From: Candidatus Latescibacterota bacterium
Lineage (GTDB): Bacteria; Krumholzibacteriota; Krumholzibacteriia; LZORAL124-64-63
Reading direction: 5' to 3'
Assembly: GCA_030658975.1 (NCBI GenBank)
Contig: JAUSBL010000044.1
Span: forward strand, 1 to 39,219
Length of the DNA: 39,219 nt
In this document: positions 14,340 to 22,290 of the stretch, one piece after another
How the letters are laid out: each line of letters starts with the position of its first letter
Numbering within the stretch: position 1 is the stretch's first letter
Notes under the pieces: generated by a model
Database searches by the model: none
Told to the model about the DNA's origin: nothing
Seen by the model: the letters and a program-made list of their open reading frames with translations, nothing else
Made by a program: the position numbers and the translations under genes

Positions 14340-16688
14340 TCAGGCGCCGGCGGCCTCGCCGAGCATCCGCTTGAGCTCCGCCATCCGCGCCTCGTAGTCC
14401 CGCGCGAAGCGGATCACGCCCGCGGCCAGGCTCGCCGTGTCGATCTTCGCGTCCTCGCAGACGTCGTCCAGGGCGCCGCCCACGCGCCACCCGTCGTCCC
14501 AGTCGCTGCACATCGCGTAGCGGCGGGCGTGGGGGTTGAAGTCCCAGTCGTGCATCAGGCGCTTGGCCCGGTTGGTGACGAAGGTGCTGTTGAGCCGGTC
14601 GGCCCCGGTGATCGTGCGATCGCGGTAGGCCTCGTCCTGCAGGGCGAACAGCTGCGGGCAGGGCACGGCCACCAGCTTGACGTTCACGCCGGCCGCGTCG
14701 ATCGCGGGCAGGGCGCGGATGAGGTTGTAGGTCGACATCGTGCCCTGCACGAAGAGGCAGCCCTGCCGGGGCAGGCCGTCCCGGTAGTCGCGCAGCACAT
14801 AGGCGCCGCGCGCCGCCTCGAGGTGGGAGGCCAGCCCCAGCGCCGCGCGGTCGAAGATCTCGATGGCGGGCCGGGTGAGGTGCAGTGCGACGATCGGCGC
14901 GTCGGTGCGCAGCGCGGCGGCCAGCAGCACCGGCACCTCGTTGTACTCGTAGGGGTGCAGGTCGATGACGTGCCCGTCGGGGAACAGCTGGGTCACGCCG
15001 GGCGAGAAGACGCCGAAATGGGTCCGCGAATCCTCGGCCGTCTCGGGTCCGCTGTGGCCGGCGATCCAGATCGTCTTGCCGGTCTTCAGCTCGCAGTCCG
15101 CCGCCAGCTGGCTGTAGAGGCGCATGGCGCCGTACTTCAGGTAGCTGAACGCGCCGTAGGTGGAGCAGGCGGTGTAGAAGCCGTTGAACTCCTCCTCGGG
15201 CCGGTCGCTGAAGTTGACGCTGGCGGCGCCCACGCAGAGGCTCGAGTTCTGGAATTCGGTGATCTCCTGGGGCATGACCACGCCCTCGGGAGCCGAATCG
15301 CGCTCGTACCAGCCGTAGTTCGCCTTGTCGTCGTAGCTCTCGCCGAAGCCCGAGATGTTGGTCGAGCCGGCCAGGTCCGCCGAGCAGGCCAGGAACAGCG
15401 GCCGGCCGTACTTCTCGCGGCAGGTGGCGTTGATCCAGCTGCCCCAGCGGGCGAGCGCGGCGCGGTTGGGCTGCTTCTCGCCGGGCTTGGCCCACATGCC
15501 CGCGGGGTACTGCGTGTGGTCGAACAGGGACGGGTCCCGCAGCGGGTTCTGCGCCACGGGGATCCGGAAGCCCTTGATCTCGGCGGGCACGCTGTCGCCC
15601 AGCTCGACGAGACGGTCGGCGAGGTAGGCTACGGCGGCCTCGTTGTGCCGCAGCGCGTCGAGGGCGACGTTGAGGTTCGCCGCGCACTGCTCGCGCAGGG
15701 CCGCCCGGTCCTTGGGCGCCGGCTGTCCCCGGCCGACCCATTCGGCGCCGTGCTTCTGCGCGAAGTCGTCGCGGCACTGCCAGAACAGGTCGCTGTTGAG
15801 GGCGTGCGGCGTGCCGTGGCTCTTGTTGTCGAACTTGTGGTAGCCGCGGCCCTTGCGGGTCCGGCCCCAGGTCATGCCCGGCCGGTGCCGGGGGTTGTCG
15901 CCCTCGACCATCTCCAGGATGGCGCGCATGACGTCGTTCCAGTCGCTGCCGTCGGGAGCCTCGTGGGTGTGCCAGCCGTAGGGGGCGAACCAGTCCTCAG
16001 GGGTGCCGTGGACCACCGACGAGATCTTCTGGTCGTCGATGCCGTAGTCGTTCCAGTCCACCAGCAGGTACATGTTGTCCAGGCCCAGGCCGTAGCCGGT
16101 GTTCTTCATCTCGTGCCAGCAGCCGGCGGTCAGGCCGCCCTCGCCCTCGATGCCGAAGACCTTGACCCCGTCGGCGCCGGCGCGCTTGAGCGCCAGGGCC
16201 TCGCCGCACATCACCGGGCCGCCGTGCCCGCTCGGGCCCGTGTTGAACTTCACGAACAGGTTGTTGCCGGCCATCTCGACGTGGCCCGGCAGGCCGCCGC
16301 GGTGGCGGAAATCCAGCAGGCTCTCCCAGGTGAGCTGGCGGGCCGGCGCGCCGGGCACCAGGTACTTCGGGTCGCCGGTGCGGCGGTGCATCTCGCGCAG
16401 GGCCTCGTTGAAGACCGCCAGCGTGCCGTAGACCAGGGGAGCGGTGTGGCCGGCCACCAGGATGAACCGGTCGCCGAAGCGCTTGCCGGGGTTGCGGAGG
16501 TCCCAGCGCATGGCGCCGCCGAGCAGCAGGCTGACGAACATGTGGACCTTCGACCGGCTGCCGCCCGGGTGCCCGCTCTGTCGGTAGTTCAGCATGATGT
16601 CGATCTGCTGGTCGATGACGTCCTTGATCAGCTCCCAGTGCGGGAAGTTCGGCTGCTGGGCCTGGAAGAGTTGGTCGACCTTGGACAC
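14340..16688 (-). CDS. Atypical transketolase-like thiamine-diphosphate enzyme
   Basis: The 782-residue protein starts at GTG 16688, 6 bp after GAGGAG. The N-terminal half has transketolase marks: YRQSGHPGG near residue 35-43, VAGHTAPLVYG (79-88), KFNTGPSGHGGP (147-158), and GEGG at 182-185 with DWNDYGIDD at 211-219. These align with the canonical GDG...DYNGLQIDG thiamine-diphosphate/Mg site, with Asp replaced by Glu. The C-terminal half (DLAGSTNISGFGE, EFQNSSLCVGAASVNF, TGKTIWIAGHSGPETAEDS, CPQLFALQDEAYRD) has the transketolase pyrimidine-domain and C-terminal layout. It is longer than the usual 620-690 residues. It may be a true transketolase of the pentose-phosphate pathway or a paralogue with a different ketol donor; sequence alone does not decide. 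Confidence 0.85.
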   Translation of the reverse strand: MSKVDQLFQAQQPNFPHWELIKDVIDQQIDIMLNYRQSGHPGGSRSKVHMFVSLLLGGAMRWDLRNPGKRFGDRFILVAGHTAPLVYGTLAVFNEALREMHRRTGDPKYLVPGAPARQLTWESLLDFRHRGGLPGHVEMAGNNLFVKFNTGPSGHGGPVMCGEALALKRAGADGVKVFGIEGEGGLTAGCWHEMKNTGYGLGLDNMYLLVDWNDYGIDDQKISSVVHGTPEDWFAPYGWHTHEAPDGSDWNDVMRAILEMVEGDNPRHRPGMTWGRTRKGRGYHKFDNKSHGTPHALNSDLFWQCRDDFAQKHGAEWVGRGQPAPKDRAALREQCAANLNVALDALRHNEAAVAYLADRLVELGDSVPAEIKGFRIPVAQNPLRDPSLFDHTQYPAGMWAKPGEKQPNRAALARWGSWINATCREKYGRPLFLACSADLAGSTNISGFGESYDDKANYGWYERDSAPEGVVMPQEITEFQNSSLCVGAASVNFSDRPEEEFNGFYTACSTYGAFSYLKYGAMRLYSQLAADCELKTGKTIWIAGHSGPETAEDSRTHFGVFSPGVTQLFPDGHVIDLHPYEYNEVPVLLAAALRTDAPIVALHLTRPAIEIFDRAALGLASHLEAARGAYVLRDYRDGLPRQGCLFVQGTMSTYNLIRALPAIDAAGVNVKLVAVPCPQLFALQDEAYRDRTITGADRLNSTFVTNRAKRLMHDWDFNPHARRYAMCSDWDDGWRVGGALDDVCEDAKIDTASLAAGVIRFARDYEARMAELKRMLGEAAGA

Positions 16689-16812
16689 GCGGGTCTCCTC
16701 TCGGGGGCGGTACCTTCGGGGCGCGCGGGGCGTCCCGGGGCGGGCGGGGGTGCCGGAAATTTGCCAGCCGCCCGCGGCCACCGCAAGGGAATTCGGCCCG
16801 CGGCGCGACCGT

Positions 16813-17403
16813 TCAGTCGCAGGGATGCCCCAGGTGGTAGGTCTGCAGGACGGCGGCCGCCGCCCTCGCGTCGTCGACGGCCCGGTGCAGTGCGAACCGC
16901 CCGTCGAGGCCCATCTTCTCGAGGACGGACTCGAGCGTCTGGCCGCTGGTGCGGTGGTGGTTCGCGGCCAGCCAGACCGTCGCCACGGCCCGGATGTCGA
17001 AAGCGCCGCCGGCGATGTGCGTGCGGTAGTCCAGGCCGCAGGCGTCGCACTCCCGCCGCAGCAGCGGGATGTCGTAGTAGACGCCGAAGGCGGCGATCAT
17101 CGAGCGGTTGCGCGGGCCGTACCAGTCCAGGAAGCGCTGGCCGACGACGGCGAAGTCCGGGCAGCCGGCGACCATCTCCGGCGTGATCGAGGTCAGGCGC
17201 GTGATGAAGGGGGTGACCGGGTACTCCCGGGGCCGGACCAGTTCGCTGAAGACGTCGATGGTCTCGAGGCTGCGGCGGTCCAGGCGCACGGCGCCGATCT
17301 CGATGATGTTGCTGCGCGCGACGGTGTTGTCGCCCTCGTCGGATTCGGGGCAGGTGGCCTCGAGGTCGATCACGACGATGTCGGCGGAATAGCGCAAGGT
17401 CAC
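16813..17403 (-). CDS. DEDDh-family 3'-5' exonuclease
   Basis: The 196-residue protein has the exonuclease core: VVIDLEATCPES (first Asp-Glu), NIIEIGAVRLD, FGVYYDIPLL (middle Asp), and HRAVDDARAAAAVL (His-x-Ala-x-x-Asp). The arrangement resembles the KapD/ERI-1 branch. Enzymes of this family trim single-stranded RNA or DNA 3' ends using two metal ions. GTG 17403 is preferred because it lies close to the conserved first strand; an in-frame TTG at 17433 would add 10 residues of low-complexity alanine. Neither has a clear Shine-Dalgarno. The gene is divergent from the ABC exporter and precedes the transketolase gene on the same strand by 124 bp. Confidence 0.85.
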   Translation of the reverse strand: MTLRYSADIVVIDLEATCPESDEGDNTVARSNIIEIGAVRLDRRSLETIDVFSELVRPREYPVTPFITRLTSITPEMVAGCPDFAVVGQRFLDWYGPRNRSMIAAFGVYYDIPLLRRECDACGLDYRTHIAGGAFDIRAVATVWLAANHHRTSGQTLESVLEKMGLDGRFALHRAVDDARAAAAVLQTYHLGHPCD

Positions 17404-17469
17404 CCCCGGGTCCCGGTGTGCGGCGGCCGCCAACGTACCACGGCCGCGCCCGGCGCGCCAAGTCCGCGA

Positions 17470-17497
17470 TTGACGGCCGGTGGCGAGCGATTACTGT
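17470..17497 (+). promoter_or_regulatory. Promoter of the ABC exporter, predicting a leaderless mRNA
   Basis: TTGACG (5 of 6), 16 bp, then TACTGT (4 of 6). The start codon ATG 17505 comes only 7 bp after the -10 element, exactly where transcription should begin, and no Shine-Dalgarno precedes it. Confidence 0.5.
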
Positions 17498-17504
17498 AGA
17501 CCGC

Positions 17505-19406
17505 ATGCGGACCTACCTGCGCGTGCTCCGACTCGTGCGCCCGTACCTGCCCCAGGTCCTGGTGTCGATGACCTTCATGGCCGTCTTCTCGTTGTTGAGC
17601 GGCCTGAGCATCGTCATGCTCGCCCCCTTCCTCGACGCCCTGTTCGCCCCGGAGAACGCCACCTTCGTCGCCGCGGCGCCGCCGGCGGCGACCGTCGCGC
17701 CCGCCGACACCCTCGCCGCCGCGGCCGCCGACGTCGGCAGCCGGGTGCAGCAGCTGCAGGACTCCTTCTCCATGAGCGGCCTGCGCGACAGCCTGCAGGG
17801 GGCGCTGAACGGCTGGCTGCTCCACGGCACCAAGGCCGAATCCCTGTGGCGCATCGTGGTGGTCTTCTTCTTCCTGATGCTCCTGAAGAACGTGGCCGGC
17901 TACCTGCAGGCCGTGTTCACCGACTACGTCCAGCTCAGCCTGATCCGCGACCTGCGCAACCGGCTCTACGAGCGCTTCACCGAGCTGCCGCTGGCCTTCT
18001 ACCACCGGCACCGGGCCGGCGAGCTCATCAGCCGCGCCACCAACGACGTCCTGGTCGTCAACCGCAGCGTCAACGTCAGCTTCACCAACACGGCCCGCGA
18101 CCCGCTGCTGGTCCTGGTGTACCTGGGGCTGGCCGTGCTGCTGAGCTGGAAGCTGACCCTGGTCGCCCTGATCCTGCTGCCGCTGAGCCTCGCGATCATC
18201 GTGCGCATCGGCAAGATCCTGCGGCGGTACAGCCGTCGCCAGCAGGAGAAGATGGCCGTGCTGACCTCGCGCCTGCAGGAGACCATCGCGGGCATCCGGG
18301 TCGTCAAGGCCTTCACCAACGAGCCGGCCGAGAACGCCCGCTTCCGGGCCGAGTCGCAGATGCTGTTCCGCGACCTGTTCAAGATCGCCCGCGCGCAGCA
18401 GATCTCCTCGCCCCTGACCGAGCAGCTCTCGGTCCTGGTCGGCCTGTTCATCCTCTGGTACGGCGGCCGGCAGGTCCTGGCCGGCGGCGAACTGCCGCCG
18501 CAGCTGTTCATGCTGTTCCTGTTCTGCATCTTCTCGCTGGGCAAGCCCATCAAGGCGCTCAGCCAGGTCAACAACGCGGTCCAGGAGGGCATCGCGGCCG
18601 CCGAGCGCGTGTTCGCGATCCTGGACGAGCCCCAGACGGTGGTCGAGAAGCCGGACGCGCTCGTGCTGGACGCGGTGCGCGGCGAGGTGGAACTGCGCGG
18701 GGTGAGCTTCAGCTACGAGACCGGCGTCGAGGTCCTGCGCGGCGTGGACCTGCACGTGCGGCCGGGGGAGGTGGTGGCCCTGGTCGGCCCCAGCGGGGCC
18801 GGCAAGTCGACGCTGATCGACCTGATCCCGCGGTTCTACGAGCCCGCCGCGGGCGCCGTGCTGGTCGACGGCCACGACGTGCGCGACGTGACCCTGGCCT
18901 CGCTGCGGGGCGCCATGGGTCTGGTGACGCAGGAAGTCATCCTGTTCAACGACACCGTGCGCAACAACATCGCCTACGGCATGCCCGCGGCGCGGCAGGA
19001 GGAGATCGTGGCGGCGGCCCGCGCGGCCAACGCCCTGGAGTTCATCCAGCAGCTGCCCAAGGGCTTCGACACGATCATCGGCGACCGGGGCCTGAAGCTC
19101 TCCGGCGGGCAGCGCCAGCGCCTGTCGATCGCCCGCGCCATCCTGAAGAACCCGCCGATCCTGATCCTCGACGAGGCGACCAGCGCGCTGGACACCGAGA
19201 GCGAGCTGCTGGTCCAGCAGGCCATCGACCGCCTCGTGCGCAACCGCACGACCATCGTCATCGCCCACCGCCTCAGCACCATCCAGAACGCCGACCGCAT
19301 CTGCGTGCTCCAGGCGGGCCGCATCGTCCAGACGGGCTCCCACGTGGAGCTCCTGGCCCGCGGCGGCCCCTACCGCCAGCTGTACGACCTCCAGTTCCGG
19401 GCCTGA
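17505..19406 (+). CDS. MsbA-like ABC exporter (fused permease and ATPase)
   Basis: The 633-residue half-transporter has six membrane segments in the first about 350 residues, with a long Ala-rich insertion between helices 1 and 2 (about residues 50-115). The C-terminal nucleotide-binding domain has Walker A GPSGAGKST, Q-loop TQEVILF, signature LSGGQRQRLS, Walker B LILDEATSALD and switch AHRLST. It works as a homodimer (or with a partner) exporting lipids or hydrophobic compounds. It resembles the MsbA lipid A flippase group, but many multidrug exporters share this pattern. The gene is divergent from the exonuclease gene. Its ATG lacks a ribosome binding site and sits at the predicted transcript start, suggesting leaderless translation. 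Confidence 0.92.
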   Translation: MRTYLRVLRLVRPYLPQVLVSMTFMAVFSLLSGLSIVMLAPFLDALFAPENATFVAAAPPAATVAPADTLAAAAADVGSRVQQLQDSFSMSGLRDSLQGALNGWLLHGTKAESLWRIVVVFFFLMLLKNVAGYLQAVFTDYVQLSLIRDLRNRLYERFTELPLAFYHRHRAGELISRATNDVLVVNRSVNVSFTNTARDPLLVLVYLGLAVLLSWKLTLVALILLPLSLAIIVRIGKILRRYSRRQQEKMAVLTSRLQETIAGIRVVKAFTNEPAENARFRAESQMLFRDLFKIARAQQISSPLTEQLSVLVGLFILWYGGRQVLAGGELPPQLFMLFLFCIFSLGKPIKALSQVNNAVQEGIAAAERVFAILDEPQTVVEKPDALVLDAVRGEVELRGVSFSYETGVEVLRGVDLHVRPGEVVALVGPSGAGKSTLIDLIPRFYEPAAGAVLVDGHDVRDVTLASLRGAMGLVTQEVILFNDTVRNNIAYGMPAARQEEIVAAARAANALEFIQQLPKGFDTIIGDRGLKLSGGQRQRLSIARAILKNPPILILDEATSALDTESELLVQQAIDRLVRNRTTIVIAHRLSTIQNADRICVLQAGRIVQTGSHVELLARGGPYRQLYDLQFRA

Positions 19407-19487
19407 GATCCCGGTTCCCGTGCAACCCCGGGCCCCGCGGCTGCGTACCTACGCCACCGACCCCGATCCGCACCAGGAGGTTGAGCC

Positions 19488-20072
19488 ATGACCAGGATGC
19501 CCCGACTCATCGCGCTGCTGCCCGCCCTGCTGCTCGTCGTCGCCGCCGCGCTGCCCGCGGCGGCCCGCGACCGCGAGCGCGTCGTCACCGTCATCGACGA
19601 GGACGGCGAGACCTTCGTCTGCCGCTTCGAGGATGGCCAGGGCCTGCGCATCTTCGACAAGTCCTCGGGCGAAGAGGTCTTCGCCTTCGACGTCGCCGAG
19701 TTCGAGGCGACGCTCGGCGACGCGATGAAGGAGGTGCAGGCGGTGATGGCCGACCTGGACCTGGACATCCGGGCGACGTCCGGCGGCGACCGTGTCGTCT
19801 TCGCCTGCGACGGCGAGACGGTCGAGCTCGACCTCGAGGCCGCCATGGAGGGGGTCTTCACGACCCTGGCCGCGCTCGACGACATCGACATCGACGTGGA
19901 CGAGATCGTGCGCGAGGCCCACGACGTGCGCATGCACCGCCACGGGGACGTCGACCTCGACGTCGAGGGCGACGCCGACCTGGAGTCCCTCCAGAAGGAA
20001 CTCGACCACCTGAGCCGCGAGATCAGGGAGTTGAAGCAGGAACTGCGCCGGGAGCGGGACAGCTCCCGCTAG
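19488..20072 (+). CDS. Secreted acidic coiled-coil protein, function unknown
   Basis: The 194-residue protein starts at ATG 19488, 7 bp after AGGAGG. Residues 1-26 are a signal peptide ending AAAR. The mature part is very acidic, with strands such as VVTVIDEDGETFVCRFEDGQG, a segment of alternating Asp (DIDIDVDEIV; DVDLDVEGDADLE), and a C-terminal heptad-type helix (LDHLSREIRELKQELRRE) predicted to form a coiled coil. It is probably periplasmic and oligomeric. I do not recognise a family. Its stop codon overlaps the stop of the convergent HAD gene in the palindrome CTAG at 20069-20072. A 7-bp hairpin (20049-20068) just before the stop may help terminate transcription both ways. Confidence 0.78.
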   Translation: MTRMPRLIALLPALLLVVAAALPAAARDRERVVTVIDEDGETFVCRFEDGQGLRIFDKSSGEEVFAFDVAEFEATLGDAMKEVQAVMADLDLDIRATSGGDRVVFACDGETVELDLEAAMEGVFTTLAALDDIDIDVDEIVREAHDVRMHRHGDVDLDVEGDADLESLQKELDHLSREIRELKQELRRERDSSR

Positions 20073-20770
20073 AGGGATCCATCGCGGCCGTCCAGCGGCA
20101 GCGACAGCCAGTCCAGCGGGCCGTCGACCGTCCAGTCGGCGGCCCGCAGCTCATGCGGGGTGCCGAAGCCGTAGAGGCAGCCCACCGTCCGCGCCCCGGC
20201 GGCGCGCCCGGCTTCGAGGTCGCTGGCGCGGTCCCCCACGACCACCGTGCGCGACGGGTCGGCGGCCAGGACGCGCACCATGCCGGTCTTGTCGGACGCC
20301 AGACCCCCGGCCTCGGCTTCCCCGATGCAGAGCGAGCGCGCGAAGAAGCGGTCCAGGCCGTGCGCGGCGAAGATCCCGCGGAAGTAGGGGGCGTCGGCGT
20401 TGGAGAACAGCAGCAGTTCGTGCCCGCGCTCCTTAAGCCCGGCCAGCGCGGTCTCGACGCCGTCGTAGAGGGCGGTGCCGCCGGCCCGGATCGCGGCGAT
20501 CTCCTCCTGCGAGGTGAAGCGCGCGAAGGCCGCCGCGAACTCGTCACGCCGCGGGCCGGGCACCGAGTCCTGCGGGTAGGCCCGGGCGAAGTACTCCCGG
20601 CCGGGCAGGCCCATGCAGTCCTCGATCAGGCCGAGGTCCGGTGCGGCAGGCGGCAGCCCGCAGTGGGCGTAGGTCCGCCCGAGCGCCGCGGCGACGGCGC
20701 CGACCACGGCGCGGCGGCTGTCAAGCAAGGTTCCGTCCATGTCGAACAGGAAGGCGTAGGGGGCCGTCAA
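20069..20770 (-). CDS. HAD-superfamily phosphatase (phosphoglycolate phosphatase / beta-phosphoglucomutase-like)
   Basis: The 233-residue protein has all four HAD motifs: FLFDMDGTLLDS near the start (nucleophile Asp and acid/base Asp), LLLFSNADAP (motif II Ser), the SDKTGMVRVL region with Lys (motif III), and VVVGDRASDLEAG (motif IV). A helical cap lies between motifs I and II. It hydrolyses small phosphate esters in the cytosol; the substrate is uncertain. The only plausible start is TTG 20770, directly after the selenoprotein stop codon and in the same frame (TGA-TTG), so it is probably translated by reinitiation after the selenoprotein. GGGAG lies 10 bp upstream. Confidence 0.9.
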   Translation of the reverse strand: MTAPYAFLFDMDGTLLDSRRAVVGAVAAALGRTYAHCGLPPAAPDLGLIEDCMGLPGREYFARAYPQDSVPGPRRDEFAAAFARFTSQEEIAAIRAGGTALYDGVETALAGLKERGHELLLFSNADAPYFRGIFAAHGLDRFFARSLCIGEAEAGGLASDKTGMVRVLAADPSRTVVVGDRASDLEAGRAAGARTVGCLYGFGTPHELRAADWTVDGPLDWLSLPLDGRDGSL

Positions 20771-20998
20771 TCAGCCACGCTCCCTCAGCAGCCGGGCCAC
20801 CTCGCCCGGTTCGGCGTGACGTCCGGTCGCCCGCTTGGAGTAGACCAGATCGCCGTCGGCGACGACCTCGAAGACGCCGCCGCCGGAGGGGATCATCTCG
20901 GCCGTGATCCCGAACTCCCGCAGCAGTTCCGCCGCCAGACCGGCGGCGATGGGGTCGTAGTTTCAGGCCCGGCAGAACTCGATGCTCAGCTTCTTCAC
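20771..20998 (-). CDS. SelW/Rdx-family selenoprotein with in-frame UGA (CxxU motif)
   Basis: The 75-residue protein is read as VKKLSIEFCRAU, then NYDPIAAGLAAELLREFG, then a PSGGGVFEVVADGDLVYSK segment, ending ARLLRERG. It is a complete thioredoxin-like Rdx (SelW/SelT/SelH) fold. The UGA at 20965-20963 falls exactly on the second redox position of the CxxC motif (Cys9, Sec12), where relatives have Cys or Sec. A perfect hairpin with loop GGTCT follows 21 nt later (see SECIS entry). Starting at GTG 20998, a strong GAGGAGGAGG lies 6-7 bp upstream, right at the dehydrogenase stop. Family members are thought to act in thiol redox control, but their substrates are poorly known. Conventional gene calling would stop at residue 11 and lose the gene. 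Sec insertion also needs SelA/B/C/D, which are not in this window. Confidence 0.88.
20930..20948 (-). promoter_or_regulatory. Bacterial SECIS element of the SelW-like gene
   Basis: In the mRNA, CGCCGCC pairs perfectly with GGCGGCG around the five-base loop GGUCU. There are 21 nt between the UGA and the first loop base. The E. coli fdhF SECIS, as I recall it, has the same GGUCU in its apical loop, 18 nt after its UGA; those G and U bases contact SelB. No bulged U is apparent in this stem. Confidence 0.78.
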
Positions 20999-21012
20999 GG
21001 TCGGCCTCCTCC

Positions 21013-22185
21013 TCAGAATTCGATCAGCAGCTTGGGCCACTGGGCGAGCTTCGCGGCGAACGTGTCGGGCTTGAAGTCGTCGATGTGCACGAGCGTCTCC
21101 TGGCCGCCGGCGAGGATGTCCTCGAGGATGTGCTTCTGGATGCCGTTGCTGCGGTCCTCGAGCAGGTTGCGCGTGATGTGCCAGGTCTCGAAGATGCGGC
21201 GGCCGACGACGCTGCGCAGGGTCAGGCCGTTGACGATCATGCGGTCGAGGTCCTGGATGTGGAAGTTGCCCTGCTTCAGGCCGAAGAGCACGACCTCGCC
21301 GCCGCGGCGCGTCGACTGGATCGCGTTGTTGACGCTGCTGTTGAAACCGGCCATCTCCAGCGAGACGTCGGCGCCGATGCCGCGCGAGGCGTCGCGCACG
21401 GCCCGCACGACGTCCTTGTCGGCGGCCCAGCCGTGGGCGGCCGACTTCGTCGCGTCGAACCCGATCATCTCGTCGGCGCCCAGCGCCAGGGCCATCTCGC
21501 GGTTCCTGGCCACCGGCTCGACGCCGATGACGCGCGTGGCGCCCAGGGCCTTGGCGATCATGATCACGAACAGGCCGATCGTGCCGCAGCCGAACACGGC
21601 GACCGTCTTGCCGCGCAGGTCGGCCGCGGTGCAGGCGTGCACGGCGTTGCCGAAGGGCTCCTGCACGGCGGCCACCTTCAGCTTGATCTTGCGGCGGTCG
21701 GTGGGCCACAGCACGCCGGCGGGCAGCTTGATGTACTCGGCGAAGCAGCCGTCGCGGCTGATGCCGATGATCTGGTCGCGGGCGCAGATGTGCGTCTGGC
21801 CGATCTGGCACTGGTAGCAGGTGCCGCAGATGATGTGCGATTCGGTCGAGACGATGTCCTTGGCGCGGTAGCCGTGGCGCGCCTGCACGCGCGAGCCGGT
21901 CTCGACGATCTCGCCGATCATCTCGTGGCCGATGATGCGGGTGGTCGCGTTCTCGCGCTTGAGGCTCTCGAAGATGTGGCCCTTGAAGGCCGTGCGGTGC
22001 CAGATGCCGCGGTCGCTGCCGCAGAAGCCGGCGTAGATGATCTTGACGATCACGCGGTCGCCGTCGGCCGGGTCGCGCGACTCGTCGATCTCGGGGCGGG
22101 GCATCTCCTGCTTGATGAAGCCGCGGGTGGTGTCCCAGGGCATGGTGGCCTTGTCGTAGACCAGGGCCTGCATCGTCTTCGTCAC
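21013..22185 (-). CDS. Zinc-dependent alcohol dehydrogenase, threonine-dehydrogenase-like
   Basis: The 390-residue medium-chain dehydrogenase starts at GTG 22185, 6-7 bp after AGGAGG. Catalytic zinc ligands are visible in AGFCGSD and IGHEMIGEIVETG. The structural zinc lobe appears as CGTCYQCQIGQTHIC. The NAD(P) fold is VAVFGCGTIGLFVIMIAKALGA. The ending LAQWPKLLIEF follows a long C-terminal helical part. It oxidises a secondary alcohol or polyol with NAD(P); similarity to Tdh and sorbitol-dehydrogenase types gives no firm substrate. Its stop is 14 bp before the selenoprotein start and overlaps that gene's ribosome binding site, so the two (and the HAD gene) form an operon. Confidence 0.92.
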   Translation of the reverse strand: MTKTMQALVYDKATMPWDTTRGFIKQEMPRPEIDESRDPADGDRVIVKIIYAGFCGSDRGIWHRTAFKGHIFESLKRENATTRIIGHEMIGEIVETGSRVQARHGYRAKDIVSTESHIICGTCYQCQIGQTHICARDQIIGISRDGCFAEYIKLPAGVLWPTDRRKIKLKVAAVQEPFGNAVHACTAADLRGKTVAVFGCGTIGLFVIMIAKALGATRVIGVEPVARNREMALALGADEMIGFDATKSAAHGWAADKDVVRAVRDASRGIGADVSLEMAGFNSSVNNAIQSTRRGGEVVLFGLKQGNFHIQDLDRMIVNGLTLRSVVGRRIFETWHITRNLLEDRSNGIQKHILEDILAGGQETLVHIDDFKPDTFAAKLAQWPKLLIEF

Positions 22186-22290
22186 GGGGGACCTCCTAGG
22201 CGCCCGGAAAGAGGGCGGCCGGCACGACCGTCGCCGCCCGGACTCCAAGGTACGCTCCCGCCGTCGCGCGATCAACCGCCGCGGGCGCTT

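Noticed and set aside
20771-20773. Read-through of the SelW stop UGA to make a SelW-HAD fusion
   Set aside because: No SECIS-like hairpin follows, and HAD motifs begin at the normal distance from TTG 20770. It is kept only as a low-probability idea in the findings.
17480-21817. 1445-residue plus-strand open frame
   Set aside because: It runs antisense or out of frame across five well-supported genes, with composition typical of GC-rich shadow frames.
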